Shown piece by piece: positions 1 to 7,285 of a DNA stretch of 12,035 nt. Under the pieces are notes generated by a model. The model ran no database searches. It was not told where the DNA came from and saw nothing but the letters and a program-made list of their open reading frames with translations. Where the stretch lies: positions 1 through 12,035 of the forward strand of contig JALWDV010000388.1 of the NCBI GenBank assembly GCA_027036755.1, given 5' to 3'. Position 1 is the stretch's first letter; every line of letters begins with the position of its first letter. The position numbers and the translations under genes are program-made. Source of the DNA: Anaerolineae bacterium. Its GTDB lineage: Bacteria > Chloroflexota > Anaerolineae > J102.

Positions 1-43
1 CGCCATGAGCGGCAGCACGCGATACGGACGAAAATTCCTCGTT

Positions 44-127
44 ACGTCATTTCGACGACCGTAGGGAGGAGAAATCTCCTCGCTTGCAAGGGGATTTCTC
101 GGTCGCTGCGCTCCCTCGAAATGACGT
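44..127. repeat. Palindromic intergenic repeat (REPIN-like)
   Basis: A perfect 12-bp inverted repeat, ACGTCATTTCGA (44-55) and TCGAAATGACGT (116-127), encloses a second near-palindrome: AGAAATCTCCT (70-80) against AGGGGATTTCT (89-99), one mismatch. The left half also folds locally (AGGAGA 67-72 with TCTCCT 75-80). The nested stems and the lack of an open reading frame suggest a short non-autonomous palindromic repeat or transcribed hairpin, not a gene. A GTAG directly precedes GGAGGAG at 61-64, resembling the tetranucleotide that marks REP sequences. The family assignment is inference. Confidence 0.6.
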
Positions 128-194
128 GGGAGAGCCTATTTACGGAACAGTCCAACGGCGGGCGAGCCCGCGCCGATACCGATGAAAGACGAGG

Positions 195-262
195 ACACGG
201 ATTGACACGGCCTTCGGTCACAGATTTTTTGAATTATCCGTGTTTTTCTGTGTTCATCCGTG
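195..262. repeat. Degenerate ACACGGAT/ATCCGTGT palindromic repeat
   Basis: ACACGGATTGACACGG (195-210) is followed by inverted ATCCGTGT (236-243) and a further ATCCGTG (256-262). It is a small degenerate palindrome built from one octamer. An open frame that extends the downstream protease upstream to base 240 begins inside this repeat. That is the main reason to place the protease start further downstream. Confidence 0.55.
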
Positions 263-286
263 CTCTATTTTCAAAGCAGGATTGAT

Positions 287-292
287 TATACT
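287..292 (+). promoter_or_regulatory. Possible -10 box upstream of the CPBP protease
   Basis: TATACT (287-292) resembles a sigma70 -10 element (5 of 6), about 115 nt before the chosen ATG at 408. The hexamer 17 bp upstream (TCTATT, 264-269) is a poor -35 match. A small hairpin, CTCCTT (303-308) with AAGGAG (315-320), follows. This is a weak candidate only. Confidence 0.25.
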
Positions 293-407
293 CACACTCC
301 GTCTCCTTCTGCAAAAGGAGTCACTTTTTGTTCCAGGTTGCTCATATTTTCACGCTTCATTTATACTACGAAGCGCCAGGCGCAGCTCTGACGCCGTCCG
401 GAACGCC

Positions 408-1469
408 ATGAGATATTTCTTGTCGATTCTCTTCTTACTGCCTTTCATCTTCTTGCTATGGTTGGCCAATGTGGCGGATAAACGCCGCATGGCGACGCCC
501 GCGAAGCGGAGGTCGGGCGTCCTCGTTTATGCGTGTCTGATCGGCCTTTGGGCGGCGGTGTTGGCCGCAGCCGTTTTCCTCCTGCTGATGGGCCTTGCCT
601 ATGCTCGTTACGCCGACATCCCTTTGCTGACGCATCATTACGCCGAACAGGGCCTGGACCCGCAATCAACGGTGCGGGCGATGCAATCACTACCCCGACT
701 GGGGGCGGGCTTGATCATTTTGGCTTTGTTGGGGATGCTCACCCTCTTGCCATCCGCGCGCCGTCTTATCTCCCGCATCATAAACATTTCCCCCGCCAGC
801 GTCGTTCATGCTGTGGCCCTGAGTTACACCGTCCTGATCCTGGTCAACTTCTGGCTTGTGGCGGGAATGGACCTTGGCGTCGTGGCGGAAACCTTTCCCA
901 CAGCGCCATCGGGCCGGATGATGACCTTGATTTGGCTTCAGAACATCTTGATGGTTGTCATGGCCCTCGTCGGTGTTGGCTGGCTTTCGCGGCGAAACTT
1001 GCGCAACGTGTTGCAACGGCTGGGAGTAGCCTGGCCCAAATGGCGAGATGTCGGAGCGGGCGCGGGAATGGGAGTGGCGCTATTTCTGTTGTACATCGCC
1101 ATCAATTTTCTGTTCTTTATAAATGGCTACAGATTGAATCCCGACATACTGAAGATGATAGAGCGTTTTTCTGGCCCGCTTATGACTTCCTTCCCCGGCG
1201 TCCTTACACTGGGCGTCGCTGCGGCCCTGGGCGAAGAGCTGGTCTATCGGGGCGCATTGCAACCGCGCTTTGGCGTCTTCCTCACGGCGCTGTTCTTCAC
1301 CCTGATGCACATACAGTATGGCGTGAGCAGCGCGACGCTGGTCGTGTTCGTTGTGGGGCTGGCGCTGGGGTGGATGCGCCAACGCCGCAACACCACCGCC
1401 GCCATATTCACGCACGCCACATACAACATCACGATGGGCCTGATGTTCCTCCTCTTTGGGAGTGGTTGA
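408..1469 (+). CDS. CPBP family intramembrane metalloprotease (Abi/CAAX protease-like)
   Basis: A polytopic membrane protein of 353 aa with about nine or ten hydrophobic segments, the first at residues 3-22. The three glutamyl-type CPBP motifs are complete in the C-terminal part: EExxxR (E276, E277, R281), FxxxH (F297, H301) and HxxxN (H336, N340). These residues form the metal and catalytic site in the family, which includes Rce1-type CAAX proteases and bacteriocin-immunity proteins. The substrate here cannot be told. The frame is open back to a GTG at 240, but 240-262 lies in an intergenic repeat and the extra 56 residues are unlike a membrane-protein N-terminus. ATG 408, giving 'MRYFLSILFLLPF', is therefore preferred; no strong Shine-Dalgarno precedes it. 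The gene stands alone, followed by a repeat-bearing spacer. Confidence 0.85.
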   Translation: MRYFLSILFLLPFIFLLWLANVADKRRMATPAKRRSGVLVYACLIGLWAAVLAAAVFLLLMGLAYARYADIPLLTHHYAEQGLDPQSTVRAMQSLPRLGAGLIILALLGMLTLLPSARRLISRIINISPASVVHAVALSYTVLILVNFWLVAGMDLGVVAETFPTAPSGRMMTLIWLQNILMVVMALVGVGWLSRRNLRNVLQRLGVAWPKWRDVGAGAGMGVALFLLYIAINFLFFINGYRLNPDILKMIERFSGPLMTSFPGVLTLGVAAALGEELVYRGALQPRFGVFLTALFFTLMHIQYGVSSATLVVFVVGLALGWMRQRRNTTAAIFTHATYNITMGLMFLLFGSG

Positions 1470-1641
1470 CGAGGCGGGAACGCGCAAATTCTCGTCCCAA
1501 TTGGTTTGGGCAATAAACTTTCTGGTTCTTTTGGATTTCAGGGGTGAGATGCCGGGCGGGTTATGAATCTGTCCTGAGAGCTCTCTGCTTCCAGCCGGAT
1601 TCGATGAACATTGGCAAAATAATCCGGTTATAGGCTCGGGG
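1470..1641. other. Spacer with no recognisable gene
   Basis: No supportable reading frame is seen between the protease stop and the repeat at 1642. A 5-bp hairpin CCCAA/TTGGG (1496-1510) lacks a following T-run, so it is not called a terminator. Confidence 0.5.
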
Positions 1642-1764
1642 CGCTGCCAACGCCGGGGGATGAAGTCCCCCGGCTAGAAACAGCGCCCCTTCGGGGCTAG
1701 CCGGATTTATCCGGCGCTGTTTTGTAGCCCGGCGACTTCATCGCCGGGCGGACGTGGCAAACGC
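1642..1764 (+). repeat. REPIN-like four-hairpin repeat, copy 1
   Basis: A 123-bp element with four hairpins in order: GCCGGGGGA-TGAAG-TCCCCCGGC (1652-1674), GCCCC-TTC-GGGGC (1685-1697), GCCGGA-TTTA-TCCGGC (1700-1715) and GCCCGGCGA-CTTCA-TCGCCGGGC (1727-1749). The outer hairpins are inverted copies of one unit preceded by CTAG or GTAG (GTAG at 1724-1727), the layout of paired REP sequences (REPINs) mobilised by RAYT transposases. AACAGCGCC and GGCGCTGTT add an arm-to-arm stem. A second copy, inverted and matching at 119 of 123 positions, lies at 10898-11020. The element ends 118 bp before the methyltransferase start. No RAYT gene is in the window. Confidence 0.85.
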
Positions 1765-1846
1765 CACGATGGCCGATTTAATTTGTGAACATTCATGCAA
1801 TCCGGCGGGTCCGGTAAATGACTTTTTCTCGGAGAATCAAACATCC

Positions 1847-1875
1847 TTCCATTTTCACTGACTTCCTTGTATAAT
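1847..1875 (+). promoter_or_regulatory. Candidate sigma70 promoter of the R-M locus
   Basis: A perfect TATAAT (1870-1875) is preceded, at a 17-bp spacing, by TTCCAT (1847-1852), which matches TTGACA at 4 of 6 positions. Standard spacing puts the start of transcription at about base 1882, the A of the ATG chosen for the methyltransferase. The mRNA would therefore be leaderless or nearly so. No Shine-Dalgarno is visible before either candidate ATG (1882 or 1891), which fits. Confidence 0.55.
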
Positions 1876-1881
1876 CAAGTT

Positions 1882-3303
1882 ATGGTCGCGATGAATCAAT
1901 TAACTGAGACGCAACTGACTCTTCCTTTTTTCGAACGCGAGGGGAAGCGCTCAACTGCGTCTTATTCAGAAAAATTGCAACGACTTTTGCAGAGCGACCT
2001 TGATTTTCAGGGGGAGAGCAGCGCTTACGCTTCCCATAACTTCCACGCCTTTCCCGCCAAATTTCCGCCCCAGCTTCCAGCTCTTTTCATCGAGCATCTC
2101 ACCCGGCCCGGCGATGTTGTGCTGGATCCCATGGCTGGCTCGGGGACGACGTTGGTGGAAGCCGTGTTGGCCAAACGTATCGGTGTGGGCTGTGACATCG
2201 ATCCGTTGGCGTTGATGATCTCCAAGGTCAAAACGACGCCTCTCGATCCCCTACTGGTGGGGAAAACCGGATATCGGATCAGTCGGGATGCACAACAGCT
2301 ATTGAAAGGCAATCCCCACGACCTCTGGCGCATCAAAGCCGCATGGACGCCAAAAACAAGGGATTTCGTCGATTATTGGTTTATGCCGCAAACTCAGTTG
2401 GAATTACTGGCTCTGAGCCATGTAATCGATCGGCTGGAGGATGCTTCACTGCATCAATTCTTCCAGTTGATTTTTTCCAGCATCATCATCACCAAATCGG
2501 GCGGCGTTTCGTTGGCCCGAGACCTGGCACACACCAGACCGCATCGGGCCAAGGTTATTTACGATGCAGCGGGCGAAGTGTTGGAGGGAATGGCGCTGGT
2601 TACGGAAAACAATCCCAGATTGCCTCACATCTCCAAAACCCTCTCATCGCCTGTCAAAGAGTTTGACAAGAGATTGCACAAAGCGTTGGATGGCGTCAGA
2701 CTTCTTTCGCGGCTAAAAGAGACGCAAACCATTTTGGCTCGGGCCAACGCACAAGCGCTGCCACTGGCTTCTGATTCTGTAGATTTGATCGTCACCTCTC
2801 CACCCTATGCGTCGAATGCCATCGACTACATGCGGGCGCATAAATTTTCCCTGGTCTGGTTTGGCTATCCCATCGAGGCGCTTGGGCGGGTCCGGCGCAA
2901 ATATGTGGGCGGTGAAACGACCGGGGACATACGTTTTGAATCGCTGCCTGATTATCCCGCCAAAATCGTGCAGGAAGTGCATCGGTTGGACGAAAAAAAG
3001 GGACGGGTCTTGCATCGCTATTATTCAGAAATGAAGCGGGTGCTAAAAGAAATGCACCGGGTTCTCAAACCGGGAAAAGCTGCCATTATCGTCGTAGGAA
3101 GTTCTGTCATGCGTGGACGCGACACCGAAACGGGCAGGAGTCTGGCCGACATTGGCGAATCCCTTGGCTTTACACTTTCGCATATTGGCGTGCGCTACAT
3201 CGATAGAGACAAGCGCATGATGCCTGCTGGCAATCGCATTGATCTAAATTCCCAAATTCAACGTCGAATGCACCGGGAATTCGTTGTCGGTTTTCTCAAG
3301 TAA
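1882..3303 (+). CDS. Type II DNA amino-methyltransferase (probable N4-cytosine) of the NgoMIV-like R-M system
   Basis: A 473-aa SAM-dependent DNA methyltransferase. An 'HNFHAFPAKF' segment (residues 52-61, motif X-like) precedes the SAM-binding motif DPMAGSGTT (82-90). The catalytic motif T-SPPY (305-309) comes after an insert of about 200 residues that may hold the target-recognition region, and is followed by 'DYMRAHKF'. The order X-I-insert-IV resembles the alpha group of amino-methyltransferases. SPPY marks exocyclic-amine chemistry, and the PCQ motif of C5 methyltransferases was not seen. It should protect host DNA from the adjacent endonuclease. If the site is GCCGGC, which has no adenine, the product must be N4-methylcytosine. 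Start: TTG 1867, ATG 1882 or ATG 1891. ATG 1882 is preferred because the TATAAT at 1870 predicts transcription from there. Base composition looks less GC-rich than pheT or fdrA, in line with horizontal acquisition. Confidence 0.88.
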   Translation: MVAMNQLTETQLTLPFFEREGKRSTASYSEKLQRLLQSDLDFQGESSAYASHNFHAFPAKFPPQLPALFIEHLTRPGDVVLDPMAGSGTTLVEAVLAKRIGVGCDIDPLALMISKVKTTPLDPLLVGKTGYRISRDAQQLLKGNPHDLWRIKAAWTPKTRDFVDYWFMPQTQLELLALSHVIDRLEDASLHQFFQLIFSSIIITKSGGVSLARDLAHTRPHRAKVIYDAAGEVLEGMALVTENNPRLPHISKTLSSPVKEFDKRLHKALDGVRLLSRLKETQTILARANAQALPLASDSVDLIVTSPPYASNAIDYMRAHKFSLVWFGYPIEALGRVRRKYVGGETTGDIRFESLPDYPAKIVQEVHRLDEKKGRVLHRYYSEMKRVLKEMHRVLKPGKAAIIVVGSSVMRGRDTETGRSLADIGESLGFTLSHIGVRYIDRDKRMMPAGNRIDLNSQIQRRMHREFVVGFLK

Positions 3304-3307
3304 GGAG
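3302..3307 (+). promoter_or_regulatory. Shine-Dalgarno of the endonuclease, overlapping the methyltransferase stop codon
   Basis: AAGGAG at 3302-3307 begins inside the TAA stop (3301-3303) of the methyltransferase and lies 5 nt before ATG 3313. This predicts translational coupling, with endonuclease synthesis following methyltransferase translation. Confidence 0.8.
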
Positions 3308-3312
3308 TCGTC

Positions 3313-4158
3313 ATGGATCGTCTGTCGGCGCTGCGCTCTGAGTATCAGCAAAAGGTGTGCAGCGAAGCCATTTACATGAAGCAAGGCGACATCCCCAGTA
3401 TCGCTGACGTGGGAAGCAGGTTAAGCGTGAAACTGGCTCAAAGTATGCTTCAGCAGATGGGATTTGCCGTGCATACGGGAAAAATCAACGGACAGACGGC
3501 GGGAAAACGGTTCGAGGATATCACAAAGGAATATCTTGAGGCCGCTTTTGGCCTGCTGGCGCATCTGCGACCGGGGCAGTGGATTTACTCGGTGCAAGGT
3601 AGCATTTCCGATTTTGCCCAGTATGAACATCTATCGACCCTGACGGAGCTCATCCAGTCTTCCCGCGAGCTGCGCATGATGATGGGGAATTACGTCGTCA
3701 AACCTGACATCGTCATTGGCAAAATGCCTTTTTCTGATGCGGAAATCAACCGGAATGAAAAAATTGTCGATGCCTTGGGCCCGCCCAAACTGACGCCCGC
3801 CCGCAGAAAGAATGTCTCCCATCCCCGCCCTTTTCTTCATGCCAGCATTTCGTGCAAATTAACCTTGCGCAGTGATCGTTCGCAAAACGCCCGCACTGAG
3901 GGGCTGAATCTCATTCGTAATCGCAAGGGCCACACGCCCCATATCGTTATCGTTACGGCTGAACCGATGCCGACGCGCATTGCCTCGTTGGCGTTGGGCA
4001 TGGGAGATATCGATTGCGTTTACCACTTTGCCCTGCATGAGTTGATAGCCGCCGTTCATGCCACAGGCAACGAGGCGGTCATCGAATCTCTGGAAATCAT
4101 GATCGAGGGCAATCGCCTGCGAGACATCGCCGATCTACCCTTCGATCTGGCAGTGTGA
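3313..4158 (+). CDS. NgoMIV family type II restriction endonuclease, predicted to cut GCCGGC
   Basis: A 281-aa protein, against 286 for NgoMIV as recalled. The C-terminal half is strikingly like NgoMIV: 'LHASISCK', 'RSDRSQNARTEGLN', 'GDIDCVYHFAL' and the end 'DLPFDLAV'. The CCGG-cutter signature PD-X49-K-X13-E is complete (P131 D132, K182, E196); NgoMIV has PD-X46-K-X13-E. E68 in 'GKRFEDI' aligns with NgoMIV Glu70. R186-S187-D188-R189 matches the motif that reads the inner CCGG. D32 in 'SIAD' aligns with NgoMIV Asp34, which I recall as an outer G:C contact, so GCCGGC is the predicted site. NgoMIV acts as a tetramer on two sites. This gene lies 9 nt after the methyltransferase. No controller (C) protein gene is seen. 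Confidence 0.92.
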   Translation: MDRLSALRSEYQQKVCSEAIYMKQGDIPSIADVGSRLSVKLAQSMLQQMGFAVHTGKINGQTAGKRFEDITKEYLEAAFGLLAHLRPGQWIYSVQGSISDFAQYEHLSTLTELIQSSRELRMMMGNYVVKPDIVIGKMPFSDAEINRNEKIVDALGPPKLTPARRKNVSHPRPFLHASISCKLTLRSDRSQNARTEGLNLIRNRKGHTPHIVIVTAEPMPTRIASLALGMGDIDCVYHFALHELIAAVHATGNEAVIESLEIMIEGNRLRDIADLPFDLAV

Positions 4159-4160
4159 AA

Positions 4161-4195
4161 AAGACCTTCGAGGCCCGCGGAGCCTCGAAGGTCTT
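4161..4195 (-). terminator. Intrinsic terminator of the pheT operon, between convergent genes
   Basis: A perfect 14-bp stem, AAGACCTTCGAGGC (4161-4174) and GCCTCGAAGGTCTT (4182-4195), has a 7-nt loop. On the minus strand the stem runs into a short T-run (ends in TT followed by TTT), just after the pheT stop at 4202. On the plus strand GATGC follows, so it is mainly a terminator for the Phe operon, but it may also hinder read-through from the endonuclease gene, whose stop is 2 nt away. Confidence 0.85.
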
Positions 4196-4201
4196 GATGC
4201 T

Positions 4202-6754
4202 TTACGCTTCGCGTAATTCTGCGCCGATCTCCCGGCTCAGCCGCCCGACGATCTTCCGCCGCAGTTTGGAGGCGTCCTTATCGGTCAGGGTCTTGACAGG
4301 CGACTGGAAGGTGAGGGAGAAGGCCAGGGATTTCTTGCCGGGCGGGATGGGGTCGCCCCGGTAGACGTCGAAGAGCCGGATGTCTTTCAGGTTGGCGCCC
4401 GCGGTCTGGCGGATGAGCGCCGCGACCTTGCCCGCGGGGATGGCTTCATCCACCACCAGGGCGATGTCTTCCTTGACCGCGGGGAAGTTGCTGATGGCCC
4501 GCAGCTTCTTCTTGGTCTGGATGTAGGGGATGAGAGGGGCGATTTGCAGGCCCGCCAGCGCCACCGGCCTGTCGCCCAAATCGAAGGCTTCCCGCACCTT
4601 GGGATGCACCTCGCCCACGTTGCCGATCTTCTGGCCCTTCAGGTACACGCCCGCGGCTTTGGGGCCGAAGATGTGCGCGCTCTCCGCCCGATACTCGACA
4701 TCGTCGCTGGCGCCCAGTCGCTCGAACAGCGCCTCCAGCACGCCCTTGGCGTCGAAGAAGTCAATGGGGCTATCGTCGCCCTGCAGCCAGTCGCCCGGCT
4801 CGCGCGGGCCGGTGAGGGCGATGGCCAGCAGCCGGATTTCTTTGGGCAGCACGCCGTCCCCCAGCTCGGGCCGGTAGCCCAGGCCGATCTCGAAGACGGC
4901 CATGCGGTCGGTGTAGCGCAGATTGCGCTGCAAGTTCTCCAGGGCGCTGACGCCCAGGCAGCGGCGCATGACGCTGCGCTCCTGGCTGAGGGGATTGGCC
5001 AGGGTCACGAACATCTCCGGGCCCGGCGCGTCCTCGGGGTTATCGGGGAAAGTCTTGCGATAGTTCTCGATGGAGGTCATCGAGTAGTTGATGGTCTCTT
5101 GCAGGCCCGCGGCCACGAGGATGTCCCGCAGACGCTCCTCCAGCTCCCAGGCCCAGTTGCGGCGCTGGGGCGGCAATTCATCGGCCAGCAGGGTTTCGGG
5201 GATGGCGTCGTAGCCGTAGATGCGGGCGATCTCCTCCAGCACATCCGCGGTGATGCTCACATCCAGGCGATACCAGGGCGCGGCGCCCCAAATCACATCG
5301 TCCTCCACTCGGGTCTCGAACTCCAGCCGCTGCAAGATGTCGATGATCTCATCCTGACTCAGGTCAATGCCCAGCCAGCGTTGCACATCCCGCGCGGTGA
5401 CCGGGACTTCGATGACCGGCTGAGGGCGGGGATAGTCATCGATCATGCCCTGGGCGATGTCGCCGCCGCCCAGATCGGCCATGAGCTGAGCCCCGCGCAC
5501 ATTGCCGATGGGATTCAGCCGGGGCGGCACCCCGCGGCTGAAGCGATACGCGGCCTCGGAGGGTAATTTCAGCTTCTTCGCGGTCTGGCGCACATTGATG
5601 AACTCGAACGCGGCCGATTCCAGCAGCACGTTGCGAGTCTCATCCGAAACTTCTGTCTCCAGCCCGCCCATGACGCCGCCGATGGCGATGGGCCCGGCCT
5701 CGTCGCAGATCATCAGCACGTCGGCATCCAGCGTGCGTTCCACGCCGTCCAGGGTGGTGAACTTCTCGCCGTCATTGGCCCGGCGCACGATGATCTTGAC
5801 CTTGTCTTTGCCGATGGCCTTGGCCCGCGCCAGCAATTTGTCATAGTCAAACGCGTGCAGGGGCTGGCCCCACTCGAACATGACGTAGTTGGTCACATCC
5901 ACCAGATTGCTGATGGGCCGCTGGCCGATGAGCTTCAGGCGATGCTGCATCCAGAAAGGCGATGGCTGCACAGACACATCCCGGATGATGCTGGCGGTGT
6001 AGCGATGGCAGAGATCGTCGTCGATGATCTCCACATCCGCGTAGTCATCCGCGGGCGGCGGCGAAGTCTGCCACGCGGGCATGGTGATATGCAGATCAGC
6101 GCCGGTGATGGCAGCGACCTCGCGGGCCACGCCGATGATGGAGGCGATGCGGATCATGTTGGGGGTGATGTCGATGTCGAAGACCACATCGCCCAGATAA
6201 TCGGCCAGGGGCGCGCCCACGGGCGCATCATCGGGCAGGAGGATGATGCCCTCATGCTCGTCCGAAAGCCCCAGCTCCCGCTCGGAGCAGACCATGCCCT
6301 GGGAGAGGATGCCGCGAATCTTGCCCGGCTTCAGCTTGCGCACTTTGAACGCGTCCGCGTAAGCGTCGATGAGCATAGCGCCGGCGGTGGCGAAGGCCAC
6401 CTTCTGGCCGCTGTCGCCCGGTTTGAGATTGGGCGCGCCAGTGACCACGGTCAGGGTCTCCTCCGCACCGTAGTCCACAGTGACCAGGGTCAATCTGTCG
6501 GCGTCGGGGTGTTTTTCCACGTTGACGACCTGGCCCACGAAGATTTTTTCCTTATCCCAGGCGATGCGCCCGTTGCCGGTGACCACATCGCCCGGTTTTA
6601 TCTGTTTTTTGAACCGCACCGACGCGGGGGGCTCCACGCCGATGTATTCCACATTGGCGACTTCCAGCCCGGCCAGGGTGAGCCGTTCCTCCAGCTCATC
6701 CACCGGCAGGGTGATGTCTACGTATTCTTTTAGCCATGAAAGGGGTACGCGCAT
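4202..6754 (-). CDS. pheT: Phenylalanyl-tRNA synthetase beta subunit
   Basis: The 850-aa beta chain of the alpha2-beta2 enzyme that charges tRNA-Phe, somewhat longer than the usual 790-820. It has an N-terminal domain starting 'MRVPLSWLKEYVDI', an OB-fold tRNA-binding domain (about 72-180, with 'VEKHPDADRL' and 'GILSQGMVCSERE'), a B3/B4 editing region with 'GGVMGG' and 'SEAAYRFSRG', a B5 domain (about 450-540), and a C-terminal FDX-ACB anticodon-binding domain (about 754-850, 'FPAVKEDIALVV'). The common PNRxDxLS motif reads PNMIRIAS (198-205). ATG 6754 is preceded by AGAGG at 6 nt. It is the last gene of the T-box operon; a repeat pair and a GxxExxY gene separate it from pheS. Its own Shine-Dalgarno lies next to the repeat, so translation initiation looks intact. 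Confidence 0.97.
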   Translation of the reverse strand: MRVPLSWLKEYVDITLPVDELEERLTLAGLEVANVEYIGVEPPASVRFKKQIKPGDVVTGNGRIAWDKEKIFVGQVVNVEKHPDADRLTLVTVDYGAEETLTVVTGAPNLKPGDSGQKVAFATAGAMLIDAYADAFKVRKLKPGKIRGILSQGMVCSERELGLSDEHEGIILLPDDAPVGAPLADYLGDVVFDIDITPNMIRIASIIGVAREVAAITGADLHITMPAWQTSPPPADDYADVEIIDDDLCHRYTASIIRDVSVQPSPFWMQHRLKLIGQRPISNLVDVTNYVMFEWGQPLHAFDYDKLLARAKAIGKDKVKIIVRRANDGEKFTTLDGVERTLDADVLMICDEAGPIAIGGVMGGLETEVSDETRNVLLESAAFEFINVRQTAKKLKLPSEAAYRFSRGVPPRLNPIGNVRGAQLMADLGGGDIAQGMIDDYPRPQPVIEVPVTARDVQRWLGIDLSQDEIIDILQRLEFETRVEDDVIWGAAPWYRLDVSITADVLEEIARIYGYDAIPETLLADELPPQRRNWAWELEERLRDILVAAGLQETINYSMTSIENYRKTFPDNPEDAPGPEMFVTLANPLSQERSVMRRCLGVSALENLQRNLRYTDRMAVFEIGLGYRPELGDGVLPKEIRLLAIALTGPREPGDWLQGDDSPIDFFDAKGVLEALFERLGASDDVEYRAESAHIFGPKAAGVYLKGQKIGNVGEVHPKVREAFDLGDRPVALAGLQIAPLIPYIQTKKKLRAISNFPAVKEDIALVVDEAIPAGKVAALIRQTAGANLKDIRLFDVYRGDPIPPGKKSLAFSLTFQSPVKTLTDKDASKLRRKIVGRLSREIGAELREA

Positions 6755-6770
6755 AAGAACCTCTCTTTTG

Positions 6771-6846
6771 TCTCACGCAAAGACGCTAAGGCGCAAAGTG
6801 AAAAAGAAGCAAAGAAGGAAATAAACATCGTTGCGCTTTGCGTGAG
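6771..6846. repeat. CTCACGCAAAG palindromic repeat upstream of pheT
   Basis: CTCACGCAAAG (6772-6782), followed by GACGCTAAGGCGCAAAG, faces CTTTGCGTGAG (6836-6846) across a purine-rich centre. The 11-bp arms are perfect. It begins about 10 bp upstream of the pheT Shine-Dalgarno. A further CTTTGCGTGAG lies at 7304-7314, beyond the GxxExxY gene. The layout (repetitive A-rich head, purine centre, inverted tail) is shared with the CACGAAG elements at the right of the window. Confidence 0.75.
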
Positions 6847-6867
6847 TGATTTTTGTCTGGGGTGGTG

Positions 6868-7254
6868 TTATTCGGGCAAGCCATTGGCCACCCGGGTGAT
6901 GTTGTGTTTGATGCGGGCTGCGCCGAAATTGATCAGGAGACCAAGGCGTTTATCCAGCAATCTCAAATAGGTGAGCAGTTGTTTTTTGTGAACGGGCAGA
7001 AGCTTTTCGACAGACTTCAATTCGAGTACGACCAAGTCCGCGACAATCATGTCAGCTCTGTAAGCCATTTCCTGCAAAACGACGCCATCGTAAATCAATG
7101 GTATGGGAACTTCGGTCTGAACGGAAAGTCCCCGTTTCTGAAGCTCATAATTCAGTGCAGCAGCATAGGCGGATTCCAAGAGGCCAGGGCCAAGTGTGAC
7201 GTGAATCTGATAGGCTGCATCCACGACCACCTTTGCAACTTCATTCTCTTTCAT
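6868..7254 (-). CDS. GxxExxY family protein (PD-(D/E)xK nuclease-like fold)
   Basis: A 128-aa protein of the GxxExxY family (PDDEXK_3-like). The defining motif is G24-xx-E27-xx-Y30 in 'LGPGLLESAY'. Candidate nuclease-core residues follow: D68 in 'YRADMIV', then E78-L-K80 in 'VVLELKSV', with the typical 'QLLTYLRLL' and 'GLLINFG' near the end. The biological role of the family is not established. ATG 7254 has GAGG 6 nt upstream. The gene sits between pheS and pheT in the same direction, so the Phe T-box should also control it unless it has its own promoter; none was seen. CTCACGCAAAG-type repeats in inverted orientation flank it, pointing to insertion as a cassette. No frameshift is apparent. 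Confidence 0.88.
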   Translation of the reverse strand: MKENEVAKVVVDAAYQIHVTLGPGLLESAYAAALNYELQKRGLSVQTEVPIPLIYDGVVLQEMAYRADMIVADLVVLELKSVEKLLPVHKKQLLTYLRLLDKRLGLLINFGAARIKHNITRVANGLPE

Positions 7255-7285
7255 CCTTTGCCTCTTCTTTTTCCTTCTGTTTTCT

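Noticed and set aside
240..407. N-terminal extension of the CPBP protease to a start at base 240
   Set aside because: It begins inside an ATCCGTG repeat, has no ribosome-binding site and reads unlike the family N-terminus, while ATG 408 begins directly with the first membrane helix.
1496..1510. CCCAA/TTGGG hairpin as terminator of the protease gene
   Set aside because: The stem is only 5 bp and no T-run follows.
1642..1764. The REPIN, dense in CCGG, as a regulatory target of the adjacent restriction system
   Set aside because: None of its CCGG tetramers is flanked to give GCCGGC, and the second copy lies 9 kb away from the R-M genes; closeness is likely chance.
1642..1764. The four-hairpin repeat as a tRNA-like gene
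   Set aside because: There is no CCA-adjacent acceptor stem, T-loop consensus or anticodon arm; the hairpins are GC palindromes matching REP architecture.
4544..6733. Long open frames on the + strand opposite pheT
   Set aside because: They are mirror frames of a GC-rich gene with low-complexity translations; the minus strand encodes full-length PheT domains.
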